The notes under the pieces were generated by a model, which was given only the letters and a program-made list of their open reading frames with translations, was not told the DNA's origin and did no database searches. Both the position numbers and the translations under genes were made by a program. Of a stretch of DNA of 64,000 nucleotides, positions 9,148 through 18,978 are shown in pieces. Positions within the stretch are counted from its first letter, which is position 1, and every line of letters starts with the position of its first letter. The stretch spans positions 35,830 to 99,829 of the forward strand of contig JAKSLA010000003.1 of the NCBI GenBank assembly GCA_024401455.1. Reading direction: 5' to 3'. Source of the stretch: Paludibacteraceae bacterium (GTDB lineage Bacteria; Bacteroidota; Bacteroidia; Bacteroidales; Paludibacteraceae).

Positions 9148-10500
9148 ATGCGAAGATTGTTTTTGGGTGGACTTCTATTGTCTTCTGTATGTGGTGCTTA
9201 TGCTTCGTCGGGAGACAATGTTGTGGACGAGATTGCTTGGATCGTAGGTGATGAGGCCATTTTGCGTTCGGATGTAGAGGAGATGCGCATGCGTTATCAG
9301 TATGAGGGCACTCAGGTGGTGGGTGACCCCTATTGCTTTATTCCCGAACAGTTGGCTCTTCAGAAGTTGTATCTTGACCAAGCGAAGATAGATAGTATTT
9401 CGGCAGACGAAAAGAGTGTCTCTACTCAAGTGGATATGCGTATCAATTATTTGATTGGTCAAATCGGCTCAAAAGAGAAGGTGGAGGAGTATTTCAAGAA
9501 GACGATGCCTGTCTTGAAGGAGGAGTTGCGCGAGATGGTAACGAATCAGCAAATCATTTCTCAAATGCAACGCAAGATTGTAGGTGATATCAAGGTTACG
9601 CCCGCCGAAGTGAGCCGTTTCTTCTCGAAGATGCCGGAAGATAGCATTCCGACGGTACCCACTAAGGTGGAGGTACAATTGATTACCGTTTCTCCTGAGG
9701 TTTCGAAAGAAGCCGTTGAGGAGGTGAAATCTCGTTTGCGTGATTTCCAAAATCGAGTAGAGACAGGAGAGTCAGAGTTTTCCACGTTGGCTATTCTCTA
9801 TTCGGAGGATACGGAGTCGGCCAAGCGAGGTGGAGAAATCGGTTTCTTGGGTAAGGGACAATTGGTTCCTGAGTATGCCAATGTGGCTTATGCTTTACAA
9901 GACCCAAAGAAGGTGTCAAAAATTGTAGAATCTGAATTTGGTTTTCATATCATACAACTTGTCGAGCGTCGTGGCGATCGAGTGAATACTCGCCATATCT
10001 TGATGAAACCTAAAATTTCACTTTTGGCCAAGGACAATGCGAAGAAGCGTTTGGACAGTGTGGCTACAACCGTCCGCAAGGGCATTCTCTCATTTGAGCA
10101 GGCAGTTTCTCTCTATTCGGATGATAAAAACACGAAGAATAGTTTGGGATTGATGATCAATCCTAAGACGGGAACCTCAAAATTCCAATTGCAGGAGTTG
10201 CCTCAAGAGGTTTCCAAAGTTGTATATGGATTGAAGGATAATGAAATTTCAGAGCCATTCATGATGATCAACGCGCAAGGGAAGGAGGTCTTTGCAATTG
10301 CCAAATTGAAGACCAATGTTCAATCTCACAAGGCTAACATCGTTGATGATTACTTGGAGTTGAAGGAGATGTGCGTGGCGAAACGTCGTGAGGAAAAGTT
10401 GGAACAATGGGTACGTTCTAAGCAATCTTCCATCTATGTTCGTATTGACGAGAAATGGAGAAATTGCGAATTCCAGTATCCAGGTTGGGTGAAGGAGTAA
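9148..10500 (+). CDS. SurA-like periplasmic peptidyl-prolyl isomerase
   Basis: 450 residues with a signal peptide (ends about GAYASSG). The N-terminal SurA domain (residues 25-170) starts with the typical VVDEIAWIVGDEAILRSDVE. Two parvulin domains follow, about 175-275 (IGFLGKGQLVPEYANVAY, FGFHIIQLVER) and 280-385 (NTRHILMKPKI). The second domain looks degenerate in its C-terminal half. This is the closest match in the window to classical SurA, the chaperone for beta-barrel proteins on their way to the BAM complex. ATG follows the previous stop by 2 nt. Confidence 0.93.
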   Translation: MRRLFLGGLLLSSVCGAYASSGDNVVDEIAWIVGDEAILRSDVEEMRMRYQYEGTQVVGDPYCFIPEQLALQKLYLDQAKIDSISADEKSVSTQVDMRINYLIGQIGSKEKVEEYFKKTMPVLKEELREMVTNQQIISQMQRKIVGDIKVTPAEVSRFFSKMPEDSIPTVPTKVEVQLITVSPEVSKEAVEEVKSRLRDFQNRVETGESEFSTLAILYSEDTESAKRGGEIGFLGKGQLVPEYANVAYALQDPKKVSKIVESEFGFHIIQLVERRGDRVNTRHILMKPKISLLAKDNAKKRLDSVATTVRKGILSFEQAVSLYSDDKNTKNSLGLMINPKTGTSKFQLQELPQEVSKVVYGLKDNEISEPFMMINAQGKEVFAIAKLKTNVQSHKANIVDDYLELKEMCVAKRREEKLEQWVRSKQSSIYVRIDEKWRNCEFQYPGWVKE

Positions 10501-10534
10501 TTCTGCGCCTTGAGTATTTAATTATTTGAGATAA

Positions 10535-12076
10535 ATGAGACGTATAACTTTTATAATATTGTTGTTGTCCTCTTTCTTAGGCGTGGCAAATGCCGAAAAG
10601 GTGGCCAATGTCGTGTTGGAGAATAGTGAGTCCCTCTCGTTTGACAAGAGCCGCGGCTCTTCCATTCAGGTACTGAAGGGAAACGTGCGTTTTCGTCATG
10701 ACAATGCTGTGATGTATTGTGATAGTGCTTATTTCTACGACGGACAGAACTCTTTTGATGCGTTTGGCCGAGTAAAGGTAGTGCAGGCAGACACGATTAC
10801 GGTTACTTGCAACAAGATGTTCTACGATGGAAATGCTCGTCTATTGCGAGCTCGTGGAGATGTGGTGATGGACAATCGTAAGTTTAAACTATATACTGAT
10901 AATTTCGACTTTTATCGTGATGCCAACTATGGACTTTATTTCAATGGCGGCAAGATTGTTGACCCTCAGTTTGAGTTGACGTCGGAAAAAGGATATTACT
11001 ATCCGGCCACCAAGAGTACGGCCTTCAAGAATGACGTCAATCTTGTAAGTGCAAGTTTTACGATTAAGAGCGATACGTTGCTTTATAATTCTGCGCGCGA
11101 AGTGGCGACGCTTGTGGGACCATCTCATGTATATTACAAAGATTATACGGTATATACGGAGAATGGTTGGGCAGGTACGAAAACGAACGATGGAGCATTG
11201 TATGACTATTCTATCATTACCAGCCAATCGGGTATGAAAGTTACGGCAGACAGCATTAAGTTCAACAAGAATCAAGGTTGGGCCAAGGCATATCATAATT
11301 TGGTGATGACCGATTCTGTCAATGGTGTTGAAGTCAGGGGTAACTATGGATATTTTGTTCAGGAGCCTCAGTTGGCCATCGTTTCAGGAGTTCCTTATGC
11401 CAAAAAGTATGTGCCGAACAATGCCAAGGAAGATACGCTGTTCTTGCATGCGGACACGTTGAAATACATTACGGTTGATTCTACGGAGAAGGTGATGAGG
11501 GCTTACAACAATGTGCGTTTCTTCCGTAATGATATTCAAGGAAAATGTGATTCATTGCTTTATTCATCGGCCGATTCTATCTTGCAGATGCACATCCAGC
11601 CGATGATATGGTCGGAACAGAATCAACTCTCCGGCGAACAGATAAATGTTCATATGGAAGGCTCATCTCCGAAGAAGATTCATATCACGAATCAAGCGAT
11701 GATTGTTTCTAAAAGCGAGGGCTTGGAGGGGGTTGACTACGAATGTTACAACCAGTTGAGCAGTCGTGAGTCGATTGGCTATATGGAGAATAAGCAACTT
11801 CGTCGCATCGATATGAAAGGAATGGCTCATTCCATCTATTTCCCTGAAAACAAAGGCGGTGGTGATGCTATGATGAATACGGCAGAAGGCGAGTTGATGC
11901 AGATTTATCTAAAGGATAAGAAGTTGGAGAAAATCGTTATGAAACCAAGTCCTAAAGGTGTTCTGTATCCTTTGGAAAAAGTGGAAAAAAGGGATATGTA
12001 CCTTCGTGGATTTGCATGGTCTGAAAAGGATCGTCCTTCGTCTTGGAAGGATATTTTTAGGCATACGAAGAAGTAG
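10535..12076 (+). CDS. OstA/LptA-like protein for LPS transport
   Basis: 513 residues with a signal peptide (ends GVANA). The body is a repeated beta-jellyroll of the OstA type, for example LKGNVRFRHDNAVMYCDSA and RARGDVVMDNRKFKLYTDN, as in the periplasmic LPS-bridge proteins LptA and the N-terminal part of LptD. No C-terminal beta-barrel is present, so it is not LptD itself. It is the last gene of the PpiC cluster, 34 nt after the SurA-like gene, which links chaperoning of outer-membrane proteins with LPS export. Confidence 0.88.
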   Translation: MRRITFIILLLSSFLGVANAEKVANVVLENSESLSFDKSRGSSIQVLKGNVRFRHDNAVMYCDSAYFYDGQNSFDAFGRVKVVQADTITVTCNKMFYDGNARLLRARGDVVMDNRKFKLYTDNFDFYRDANYGLYFNGGKIVDPQFELTSEKGYYYPATKSTAFKNDVNLVSASFTIKSDTLLYNSAREVATLVGPSHVYYKDYTVYTENGWAGTKTNDGALYDYSIITSQSGMKVTADSIKFNKNQGWAKAYHNLVMTDSVNGVEVRGNYGYFVQEPQLAIVSGVPYAKKYVPNNAKEDTLFLHADTLKYITVDSTEKVMRAYNNVRFFRNDIQGKCDSLLYSSADSILQMHIQPMIWSEQNQLSGEQINVHMEGSSPKKIHITNQAMIVSKSEGLEGVDYECYNQLSSRESIGYMENKQLRRIDMKGMAHSIYFPENKGGGDAMMNTAEGELMQIYLKDKKLEKIVMKPSPKGVLYPLEKVEKRDMYLRGFAWSEKDRPSSWKDIFRHTKK

Positions 12077-12164
12077 AAGGAACTTCTGAAATTAGAATAT
12101 TGAGGTGTTTATCGAAAAAATCCCCTCCCCCCTAAAATCAGTAAGTATAAAATATGGCATCGTC

Positions 12165-12200
12165 AGCACATTGAGAGTTGGCGGTGCTCTTTGTTTTTTG
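12165..12200 (+). terminator. Weak terminator after the OstA-like gene
   Basis: AGCAC / GTGCT stem of only 5 bp with a 14 nt loop, followed by CTTTGTTTTTTG. It is the only terminator-like element in the 379 bp gap 12077-12455. Confidence 0.35.
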
Positions 12201-12312
12201 AGGGAACCATCAAAAAACAAGATATCAGTTGAATCATTGCCACTGTGGTAATCTGAGTTGCATTAAAGTTGCGTTTGATAGTGTTTGTTTTGCTGTTGTT
12301 TGTGTCGAAAAT

Positions 12313-12343
12313 TTTGGTCAAACGAAATACTTTGCTAATTTTG
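12313..12343 (+). promoter_or_regulatory. Bacteroidota-type promoter at the start of the AT-rich insert
   Basis: TTTG at 12313-12316, a 19 bp spacer and TAATTTTG at 12336-12343 match the consensus closely. It would drive the small ORF at 12456 and perhaps the helicase at 12877. Confidence 0.6.
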
Positions 12344-12455
12344 TCGGAGGAAAGAATTTAGTCTGAATTGTATAATAATAGTTTTCAAATGAAATCGGGT
12401 TTGCAATTAGTGATGAATTCTAATTTGTTTTGGTGTTTATATAAATAGAAAATGT

Positions 12456-12644
12456 ATGGATGATAGTGATAATTTGTTCGGATTAGATTCTATAGATATA
12501 GTCAAGAACGAAAAAGAGAAAGTTTTTTATGAATTGGAAAAAGAAATGTCCCCTTCCCTAAAAATACTTCTTGATGGGCTGGATAATAGTGTTTTTTTCG
12601 ATATCTATGGAGATGTTATCAATGAAAAGGTCGATGAAAATTGA
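12456..12644 (+). CDS. Small acidic ORF, unknown function
   Basis: 62 residues, strongly acidic (many Asp/Glu), no signal peptide or membrane segment and no family I recognise. For it: a good promoter 113-143 nt upstream and an open frame in AT-rich DNA that resembles the following helicase gene in composition. Against it: no clear ribosome site, and the start overlaps another ATG in a different frame 4 nt earlier that hits a stop at once. The 232 nt between this ORF and the helicase hold nothing I can name. Confidence 0.35.
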   Translation: MDDSDNLFGLDSIDIVKNEKEKVFYELEKEMSPSLKILLDGLDNSVFFDIYGDVINEKVDEN

Positions 12645-12876
12645 TTGTGTAATATGTTTTTTTTGTAAATTTGATTCTAATGCTTGATACATAAATCTTT
12701 TGGCGAGTTGTATTTAAAAAGAGCATGAGTATTTAATGTTGTACTAATACCATTCTTATAAGCTAAGCCTGCAGTCATTTGTCTGTCAGAGAGTTTCTCC
12801 CCAAAAGTTTATTGAGGCATATTGTAAGTAAACTTATGTTTAGTGAAACATTAATTAGTCGTCAAAAAGAAACGAT

Positions 12877-15726
12877 ATGATAATAACCGTTGTTGCTGTA
12901 TTGTTTTTGTTGTTAGCTGCTTTGATACTTTGGGGATTGAAGGTGTACAAAGAAAACACAGAAATTTTGAATTTAACTCCAAATGTTAATGATGCATTAT
13001 TAGAGTTGGGGTTGTTAAACTCTGATGATAGACGCTTCCTTAAGGAAGAAGCTTCTCGATATAAGGAAAAATATGCTCCGTTGCAATCCGAAATTCTTAG
13101 GGTTTCTACGTCGAAATGGGGAATTTCAAGGATCATAAAAAAGTCGGGCATAGTCTCTTTTTTAGAGGCTTATTCCAATATAGACATAGATGTTATTAAG
13201 AATAATGAGTTGCGTGATAAGGTGGAGTTCATTGATGAAAATTTTGACAAGTATTTAAAAGAATTGGATAGTTTCATTTCAGATAACCATTATTTCTCTT
13301 ATACAGAATGTTTTGATTTGAAAAATGACATAAAAGAATTTAGATGTGCAGTAAAACAACTTGTGCAAGAAAAGAAACTCGGTCTATTGGCAGACGAGAA
13401 GAATGTACTATCTTTTTATGAAAGAACATCTGATTTGGATGTAATTAGGCAGAAACATAATAATTTGTTTGTAGAGCGAGAACTGCAGAACAGAAAGGAT
13501 TTTTTTGATAAAGCTCTTGCTTATCCATTGGATATACAGCAGAGACAAAGTATTGTGAAATTAGAAGATAATTGCCTTGTAATTGCCAGTGCGGGAAGTG
13601 GAAAGACTAGTACTATGATGGGAAAAATCAAATATTTGGTTAGTTGTAGGAAAGAAAAACCAGAAGATATACTGACGATTACATATACTAGGAAAGCATC
13701 TGAAGAATTGTCCGGTCGTATGAATAATAGTGGTTTGAAATGTCTTACATTTCATAAGTTGGCAATGGAGATAATAGCAAAAACGACAGGACGTATGCCA
13801 TCAATAGCAGAAGCAAACTTATTTGTGAAAGTTTTTTATAAGAAATTGGAGGAGTCATCTTTTAAAAGTTCTGTAGTGAAATACCTTTTGGATTATCAAT
13901 GTTGTATGACCGAATCTATTGAATATGATACAGTTGAACAATACGTGCAAGATCGGAAAAAGTATGGTAATCAGGCTTTGTTCTCGGATATGGATGGGAA
14001 ATTTATATTTACAAAAAGTGAAGAAGAAAAAAAGATAGTTAGTTATTTGACGAAATTAGGGGTTCGGTTCCGTTATGAAGAAGTATATCCTTATAAAGTG
14101 TATGATGATAAATATAGGCAATATAAACCAGATTTTACAATCTACTATGAAGATTCTAATCATAAAAATCAGGTAGTATATTTGGAACATTTTGGTGTTG
14201 ACAAATTTGGTAATGTTCCGAAATGGTTCGGAAATGGAACCATTCACGGCTATAATAGAGCTAACGCAGTGTATAAGGAGAGTATGCGTTGGAAAAAGAA
14301 TTTGCATTATGAAAAGGGTACCCAACTTGTATTTACTACTAGTGGAGATTTTCACTTAGGAATAGTAGAGGCACGTTTGGAAGAAATGTTACGAAGTGCT
14401 GGTGTTCCAATTCATAAAAAGAATGATGACGAGCTGTATAATTTGATAATGCGAAGAAGTCGAAGTTTGGAGAAGTCTGTGCTTAATATGTGTCAAAGTT
14501 TTATTTCTCTAATGAAGGCAAATGATTGTACAATTGAGAATGCTTTGAAAAAAGCCCAAAGTGAGGGGTCTGATAGAAACATATTTGTTATAGAAAAGTT
14601 GATGACCCCTTTGTATGAGAGTTACCAGCAGGAATTACTAAGACGAGGTGAGCAGGATTTCACGGATGTCATATTAGAAGCGACGGAAATTTGTTCTTTA
14701 GGTAGATGGAAAAATTATCGACATATTTTGGTGGACGAATTTCAAGATTTGTCAATGGATCGCTATAGATTCTTGTCGGCTTTAAGAAATGGAGATGGAA
14801 CGAAACCTGCAAAATTATATTGTGTTGGGGATGACTGGCAAAGTATATATAGGTTCTCTGGTAGTGATATGGCTTTGTTTTCGCGGTTTAGTGATTATTT
14901 TGGATATACGGAAGAATGTAGAATAGAGACTACTTATAGATTTGGGTATCCATTAATAGGGGTTAGTTCTGATTTTGTGATGAAAAACCCTATGCAAAAG
15001 AGGAAGAATGTGAATCCTCGAATGGTGAAAAACCCTCAATTTGAGTATTGGCAAAAGAATGAAGCAGTCGGAAAGGAAGATGCTCCTTCTGAAATGGTTC
15101 CATTAGTGAAGACTGATATTGAATTTAAGAAGTATTCGGATGATGTTATGGTTTATAGTGATATTGCTGAAATAGTGGAACAGTTACCTAAAGATAAAAA
15201 TATTTATATACTTGGTAGATATTCATATGATGTTCTTGTGTTAGGAGATTGTATAGAAGAAAACCATAATACGGGTGATATCTATATTAAGTTTCAAGAC
15301 AGAAAAGTTCGATATTTGACCGTCCATAGTAGCAAAGGATTGGAAGCAGATTATGTGTTTCTCTTGAATTGTAATGCAGGTGTTTATGGATTTCCTTCTC
15401 AAGTAGCAGATGATCCTGTATTGAATTATGTACTAAGTCAAAATGATACATATGATTTTGCTGAAGAGCGTAGAGTCTTTTACGTCGGTATAACTAGGGC
15501 TAAAATAAAAACATATGTTATGTACCACCAAAAAAAACCTTCTGTTTTTGTTTCTGAATTGATAGATAGTGAAGGGGATAATGTAGATGCTTGTCCTATA
15601 TGCAAATGTGGGCATAAAGTAGTAGTGAAAGCCGGTTGCGCTAGTAATGGAACTCCCTATCGTGTTATAGGCTGTAGTAATAGCAATTATGGGTGTACCT
15701 ATTATGAAAGGCAATTTGATAATTAG
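12877..15726 (+). CDS. UvrD/helicase IV-like SF1 helicase with embedded nuclease-like domain and zinc ribbon
   Basis: 949 residues. A hydrophobic segment at 1-20 may be a membrane anchor. SF1A motifs: Walker A ASAGSGKTS at 237-245, Walker B VDEFQD (D620-E621), GDDWQSIYRFSGSD at 651-664, VHSSKGLEADYV and the arginine motif VFYVGITRAK near the end. Between motifs Ia and II lies a PD-(D/E)XK-like insert, KPDFTIYY (D419) and VVYLEHFG (E437), as in E. coli helicase IV (HelD). The last ~45 residues form a CPIC-x-CG ... GC ... GC zinc ribbon. Family role: DNA unwinding in repair or recombination. The gene is clearly more AT-rich than its neighbours, suggesting transfer. The third nuclease residue is not an obvious lysine, so catalysis is uncertain. 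Confidence 0.92.
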   Translation: MIITVVAVLFLLLAALILWGLKVYKENTEILNLTPNVNDALLELGLLNSDDRRFLKEEASRYKEKYAPLQSEILRVSTSKWGISRIIKKSGIVSFLEAYSNIDIDVIKNNELRDKVEFIDENFDKYLKELDSFISDNHYFSYTECFDLKNDIKEFRCAVKQLVQEKKLGLLADEKNVLSFYERTSDLDVIRQKHNNLFVERELQNRKDFFDKALAYPLDIQQRQSIVKLEDNCLVIASAGSGKTSTMMGKIKYLVSCRKEKPEDILTITYTRKASEELSGRMNNSGLKCLTFHKLAMEIIAKTTGRMPSIAEANLFVKVFYKKLEESSFKSSVVKYLLDYQCCMTESIEYDTVEQYVQDRKKYGNQALFSDMDGKFIFTKSEEEKKIVSYLTKLGVRFRYEEVYPYKVYDDKYRQYKPDFTIYYEDSNHKNQVVYLEHFGVDKFGNVPKWFGNGTIHGYNRANAVYKESMRWKKNLHYEKGTQLVFTTSGDFHLGIVEARLEEMLRSAGVPIHKKNDDELYNLIMRRSRSLEKSVLNMCQSFISLMKANDCTIENALKKAQSEGSDRNIFVIEKLMTPLYESYQQELLRRGEQDFTDVILEATEICSLGRWKNYRHILVDEFQDLSMDRYRFLSALRNGDGTKPAKLYCVGDDWQSIYRFSGSDMALFSRFSDYFGYTEECRIETTYRFGYPLIGVSSDFVMKNPMQKRKNVNPRMVKNPQFEYWQKNEAVGKEDAPSEMVPLVKTDIEFKKYSDDVMVYSDIAEIVEQLPKDKNIYILGRYSYDVLVLGDCIEENHNTGDIYIKFQDRKVRYLTVHSSKGLEADYVFLLNCNAGVYGFPSQVADDPVLNYVLSQNDTYDFAEERRVFYVGITRAKIKTYVMYHQKKPSVFVSELIDSEGDNVDACPICKCGHKVVVKAGCASNGTPYRVIGCSNSNYGCTYYERQFDN

Positions 15727-15901
15727 TCCTTATATATGGACTCAAACATAGAAATTACAGTAGTAAAGCGTTATGTTAGTGTTAATAGGAGGAAGTGTAC
15801 AATTAAAATCATTCGGAACCCAAGAAAAAAATCCTTGTTTCATGATAATTTTTTCAAGAAATCTATTTTCTTTGTAAAACGAACTTCTAATGATTGCCGG
15901 T

Positions 15902-16822
15902 ATGAAGAAAATAGTAATCTTATTGTCTCTTATTTTATCGTTTAACGCAACGATGGCCCTTGCAAAGGGGGGTGATGTGAAAATCGACGAGAAGACATTC
16001 CCCGACGAAATGTTTAGGGAATTTATCCTTTCTCAAGATTATGGGCAAGATAATGTCTTGTCTGTGGCCGAGATTGACACCATTAGATTGATGGATTGCA
16101 AATCGCAATGGATTAGAAGTTTGAAGGGAATTGAGTATTTCGTGGCTCTGACGGATTTGGATGTGAGCGAAAATCCGATTTCTACATTGGATCTTAGTCG
16201 TTTCCTTTCGTTGAAAAGGCTTAATTGCAATGAGACGCAAATCAAATTATTGGATGTGAGCCACAATGAATCATTGACGGAGTTGAAGTGCGACCATAAT
16301 AAACTCTCTTTCTTGAATGTGAGTAAGAATCTTTCCTTGAGAAAGTTACATTGCAGAAGAAATAACCTTCGTGCGTTGGATGTGACAAATAATACGGCTT
16401 TGACGGAGTTGTCTTGCGAGGGAAACCACATCTCGTCGTTGGATGTAAGCAAAAACGAAGCCTTGAAGTATTTGACTTGCAGAAACAATAAGTTGTCCGC
16501 TTTGGATGTTTCTAAGAATAAGGGGTTGACGGTGTTGACCTGCTCAAGCAATCAACTCGCCGTGTTGGATGTGAGCGAGAACGAAAGTTTGGTGATGTTC
16601 AACTGTGGAAGAAATAAACTCACTTCGTTGAATGTGAGTCAGAATGCGGATTTGAGAATGTTGAACTGCTCCAATAATAAAATCACCGCCTTGGACCTTC
16701 GTCAAAACATTGATTTGAGGGAGGTGTTCTGCAAGGGGAATCCGCTTCCATCCGTCTCTATTCTCTATGATGATTTCATCATATTTGAACATCCGGAAAA
16801 TTGTCAGGTTGTCAAGCCTTGA
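15902..16822 (+). CDS. Exported leucine-rich repeat protein with 21-residue cysteine-containing repeats
   Basis: 306 residues from ATG 15902; the frame is open from 15890, but this start gives a compact signal peptide (MKKIVILLSLILSFN..., cleaved near MALAKG). After ~75 residues there are nine consecutive 21-residue units of the form LDVSxNxxLxxLxCxxNxLxx. Each has a Cys at the same position (one of nine follows V-F instead of L-x), giving a Cys ladder along the inner face. Such repeats form a solenoid, usually for binding proteins or glycans at the cell surface. No anchor or sorting signal is evident at the C-terminus. It ends 2 nt from the stop of the convergent PAP2 gene. Confidence 0.88.
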   Translation: MKKIVILLSLILSFNATMALAKGGDVKIDEKTFPDEMFREFILSQDYGQDNVLSVAEIDTIRLMDCKSQWIRSLKGIEYFVALTDLDVSENPISTLDLSRFLSLKRLNCNETQIKLLDVSHNESLTELKCDHNKLSFLNVSKNLSLRKLHCRRNNLRALDVTNNTALTELSCEGNHISSLDVSKNEALKYLTCRNNKLSALDVSKNKGLTVLTCSSNQLAVLDVSENESLVMFNCGRNKLTSLNVSQNADLRMLNCSNNKITALDLRQNIDLREVFCKGNPLPSVSILYDDFIIFEHPENCQVVKP

Positions 16823-16824
16823 TC

Positions 16825-18117
16825 TCAGTTTAGCGCCACATTGAGGCCCACCTCCATTGTCAGATTATGAACTCGGGGAGTGTTGCCCCCGAATTGGTAG
16901 AATTGGTAGCGCGCATTGGAACTCGTGTAGTTGGCGGCAAGATTTAGAGCCATGCTTTTATAGAGCAGAATGTGTAGAAATGCGCCACCTTCCATTTGCC
17001 ACCCATAGGCGTATTCGTCGTATAAGATGCGGTCTGGAACTCCTTCTATGATTTTATCTACATTGAACGAGAATGAACTGCCAAATCCATAAAGATATTT
17101 TCCTCCAATCAAGACTCTATCGCTTAAGGCTTGTGATAAATATAGTCCAGGAGCAATGCTGTAATTTTTGGCTCTGTAGTTGGATTCGAGTTGTAGGTTG
17201 GGATTTGCTGATTCGAAGATGTTGTATAGTGCGGTCATTTTGCCTCCTATACCGATGTGCTTGAACGGGAAGAAGGCTCCTTCAATGGCATACCCATATC
17301 CGAACTTATGGTCAAAACGCAGAATGTTTTCTCCGATTTGTGTCTCGATGTCGTTGCCGACTGGGGCACAGATGGCGTTTAATCCGAAGAAACTCGGATT
17401 GCCTTTCTTATAAGTGATGCCGTTGGGTTGTTCGTGGAATAGGCGGTCGTTGATGATGTAGCCTAACTCACCTGCCATGATGCCCATGCCAGCGCCTGCC
17501 AGCACATCGGACGTCCAGTGCTTGTTGTTTAGTATTCTGCTGATTCCGACGAACGAAGCGCAGGCATATCCTCCGATGCTATACCAAGGGCTTATGCCTC
17601 CATATTCTTTGTGTAGCAATGTGGCAGAAGTGAATGCCGTCATTGTATGCCCTGATGGGAAAGAGTTGCGCTCATACTCGTTGTAGGGGCGTGTACGGCC
17701 TGTCGTGTTTTTAAATCCCTCCGTAAAACTAATGCTCATCATTGACGAGAAGAGGGTGGCGGAAAGCATCTCTTTCCAACTTTTACTTCGCCCCTTGATG
17801 CCTGCACAACGCAAAGAGAGGAATGCTACACCAGGCGCCACTTGTAGAAAATCGTCGTATCCGTATTGGTAATTAGGGGCAATCTCATTGCGGAAATCTC
17901 TGATTTCGTAGTCGTAATGCCCTATAAGAGTTGATCCAAGGAACAACGAAGCGGGAGCAATGGCTTTTTTGACCAATGTCCAGTCGTCTTGTGTTGTGTG
18001 TATTCGTGTGGAGTCAGACAGCGGAGAGGCTCCGAACAGTTGGACGGAAGAGGTGAAAAGAAGGCCACCCAATAGGGTAGCCCTCATTCTGCCTCTTTGT
18101 TTGTTAAGATGCACCAT
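16825..18117 (-). CDS. PAP2-family phosphatase with C-terminal beta-barrel-like region
   Basis: 430 residues with a signal peptide. All three PAP2 signatures are present: K136-x6-R143-P144, P154-S-G-H157 and S193-R-x5-H200-x3-D204, so a working phosphatase for lipid phosphates (undecaprenyl-PP, phosphatidate or lipid A) is expected. The last ~190 residues alternate polar and aromatic residues like an outer-membrane beta-barrel, with an aromatic-rich end. The start may instead be Met11 (nt 18087), which has AGAGG just upstream. The gene lies 9 nt after a lipoprotein gene downstream of rnr, in one minus-strand run. Confidence 0.9.
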   Translation of the reverse strand: MVHLNKQRGRMRATLLGGLLFTSSVQLFGASPLSDSTRIHTTQDDWTLVKKAIAPASLFLGSTLIGHYDYEIRDFRNEIAPNYQYGYDDFLQVAPGVAFLSLRCAGIKGRSKSWKEMLSATLFSSMMSISFTEGFKNTTGRTRPYNEYERNSFPSGHTMTAFTSATLLHKEYGGISPWYSIGGYACASFVGISRILNNKHWTSDVLAGAGMGIMAGELGYIINDRLFHEQPNGITYKKGNPSFFGLNAICAPVGNDIETQIGENILRFDHKFGYGYAIEGAFFPFKHIGIGGKMTALYNIFESANPNLQLESNYRAKNYSIAPGLYLSQALSDRVLIGGKYLYGFGSSFSFNVDKIIEGVPDRILYDEYAYGWQMEGGAFLHILLYKSMALNLAANYTSSNARYQFYQFGGNTPRVHNLTMEVGLNVALN

Positions 18118-18126
18118 AAAGTGTTT

Positions 18127-18975
18127 TTATTCGAAATATTCAATTTGGCGTTCAGTCACACTTTTGGCAGTCGTACCTTCATATTCGATCTTTTGAGTCC
18201 AGTTGCCCTTCTTATCGAATAGGTATTCGTAGCGGACAGGAATGAATGCTTCTCCGTTTCCGTCGATGCCTTCTTGCAATGTGAGAAGGCCGTTTTTGTC
18301 GTAAGTGAAGGAGACATACATAACCACTTGCTCGTCAGGCGTATAGACGATTATTGCCTTCAAGTTGCCTTTGGAGTCGTACTCCTCTTTGCGGTAGTTG
18401 ACCACTTTCCCTTCTTCGTTGTAGAGTTTGAAGGAGGTTGGAAAGTTGTTCTTGTCCAATGTGGAGACCGCTTTGTTGAGCATTTTACCTCTTGGACTAT
18501 AGTTGCAGACGGTTGAGGTATGAGTCTTGTCGTCGTACTCGTAAAGGCGCGAACCTGTGAGGTTGTCAGTATTGTTGAATATGACGACTTGCGAAACTCG
18601 TCCTTTCTCGTCGTAAGAGAAGACAGACTTCTCGCTTACAACACCGTCAGCATCGTAGCTTGTCTCGATGGTAAGCGTGTCGTGCTGGTTGTAAGTGTAG
18701 GTTGTGTAACTGAGTTCTTCACTAGTAGCATCGAGTTGGGAAACCTTCGTGTAGCGACCTTTCTCGTTGAAATAGTAGATGCAGTCCCATCCTTCCGTTC
18801 TGTACAAATCGCCTTTCTCCACTTTGCCAAAACGAACTTCGGCAAGGAATTGTTGTTCGATGATTTGTTTCACCTTGCCTTTCAAGTTCATGTTTTCCCA
18901 ATCGCTTGCTTGCTTGCCTTTGCACCCGCAAAGCAATAGGGGGAATAGTAGAACGAATAACTTTAATTGTCTCAT
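18127..18975 (-). CDS. Lipoprotein with YD-like beta repeats
   Basis: 282 residues. The signal peptide ends in LLCGC with lipid-modified Cys18. The rest consists of short repeated beta-hairpins of the kind YxYDxKGRVxxxxxF (for example FSYDEKGRVSQVVIF, LYNEEGKVVNYRKEEYDSKG), similar to RHS/YD repeats but shorter and irregular. These are common in Bacteroidales lipoproteins of unknown role. It starts 3 nt after the rnr stop, so it is cotranscribed with rnr and the PAP2 gene. Confidence 0.85.
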   Translation of the reverse strand: MRQLKLFVLLFPLLLCGCKGKQASDWENMNLKGKVKQIIEQQFLAEVRFGKVEKGDLYRTEGWDCIYYFNEKGRYTKVSQLDATSEELSYTTYTYNQHDTLTIETSYDADGVVSEKSVFSYDEKGRVSQVVIFNNTDNLTGSRLYEYDDKTHTSTVCNYSPRGKMLNKAVSTLDKNNFPTSFKLYNEEGKVVNYRKEEYDSKGNLKAIIVYTPDEQVVMYVSFTYDKNGLLTLQEGIDGNGEAFIPVRYEYLFDKKGNWTQKIEYEGTTAKSVTERQIEYFE

Positions 18976-18978
18976 TGT

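Noticed and set aside
15736-15945. 69-residue ORF just after the helicase
   Set aside because: Overlaps the signal peptide of the LRR protein, basic low-complexity translation, no family; probably chance in AT-rich DNA.
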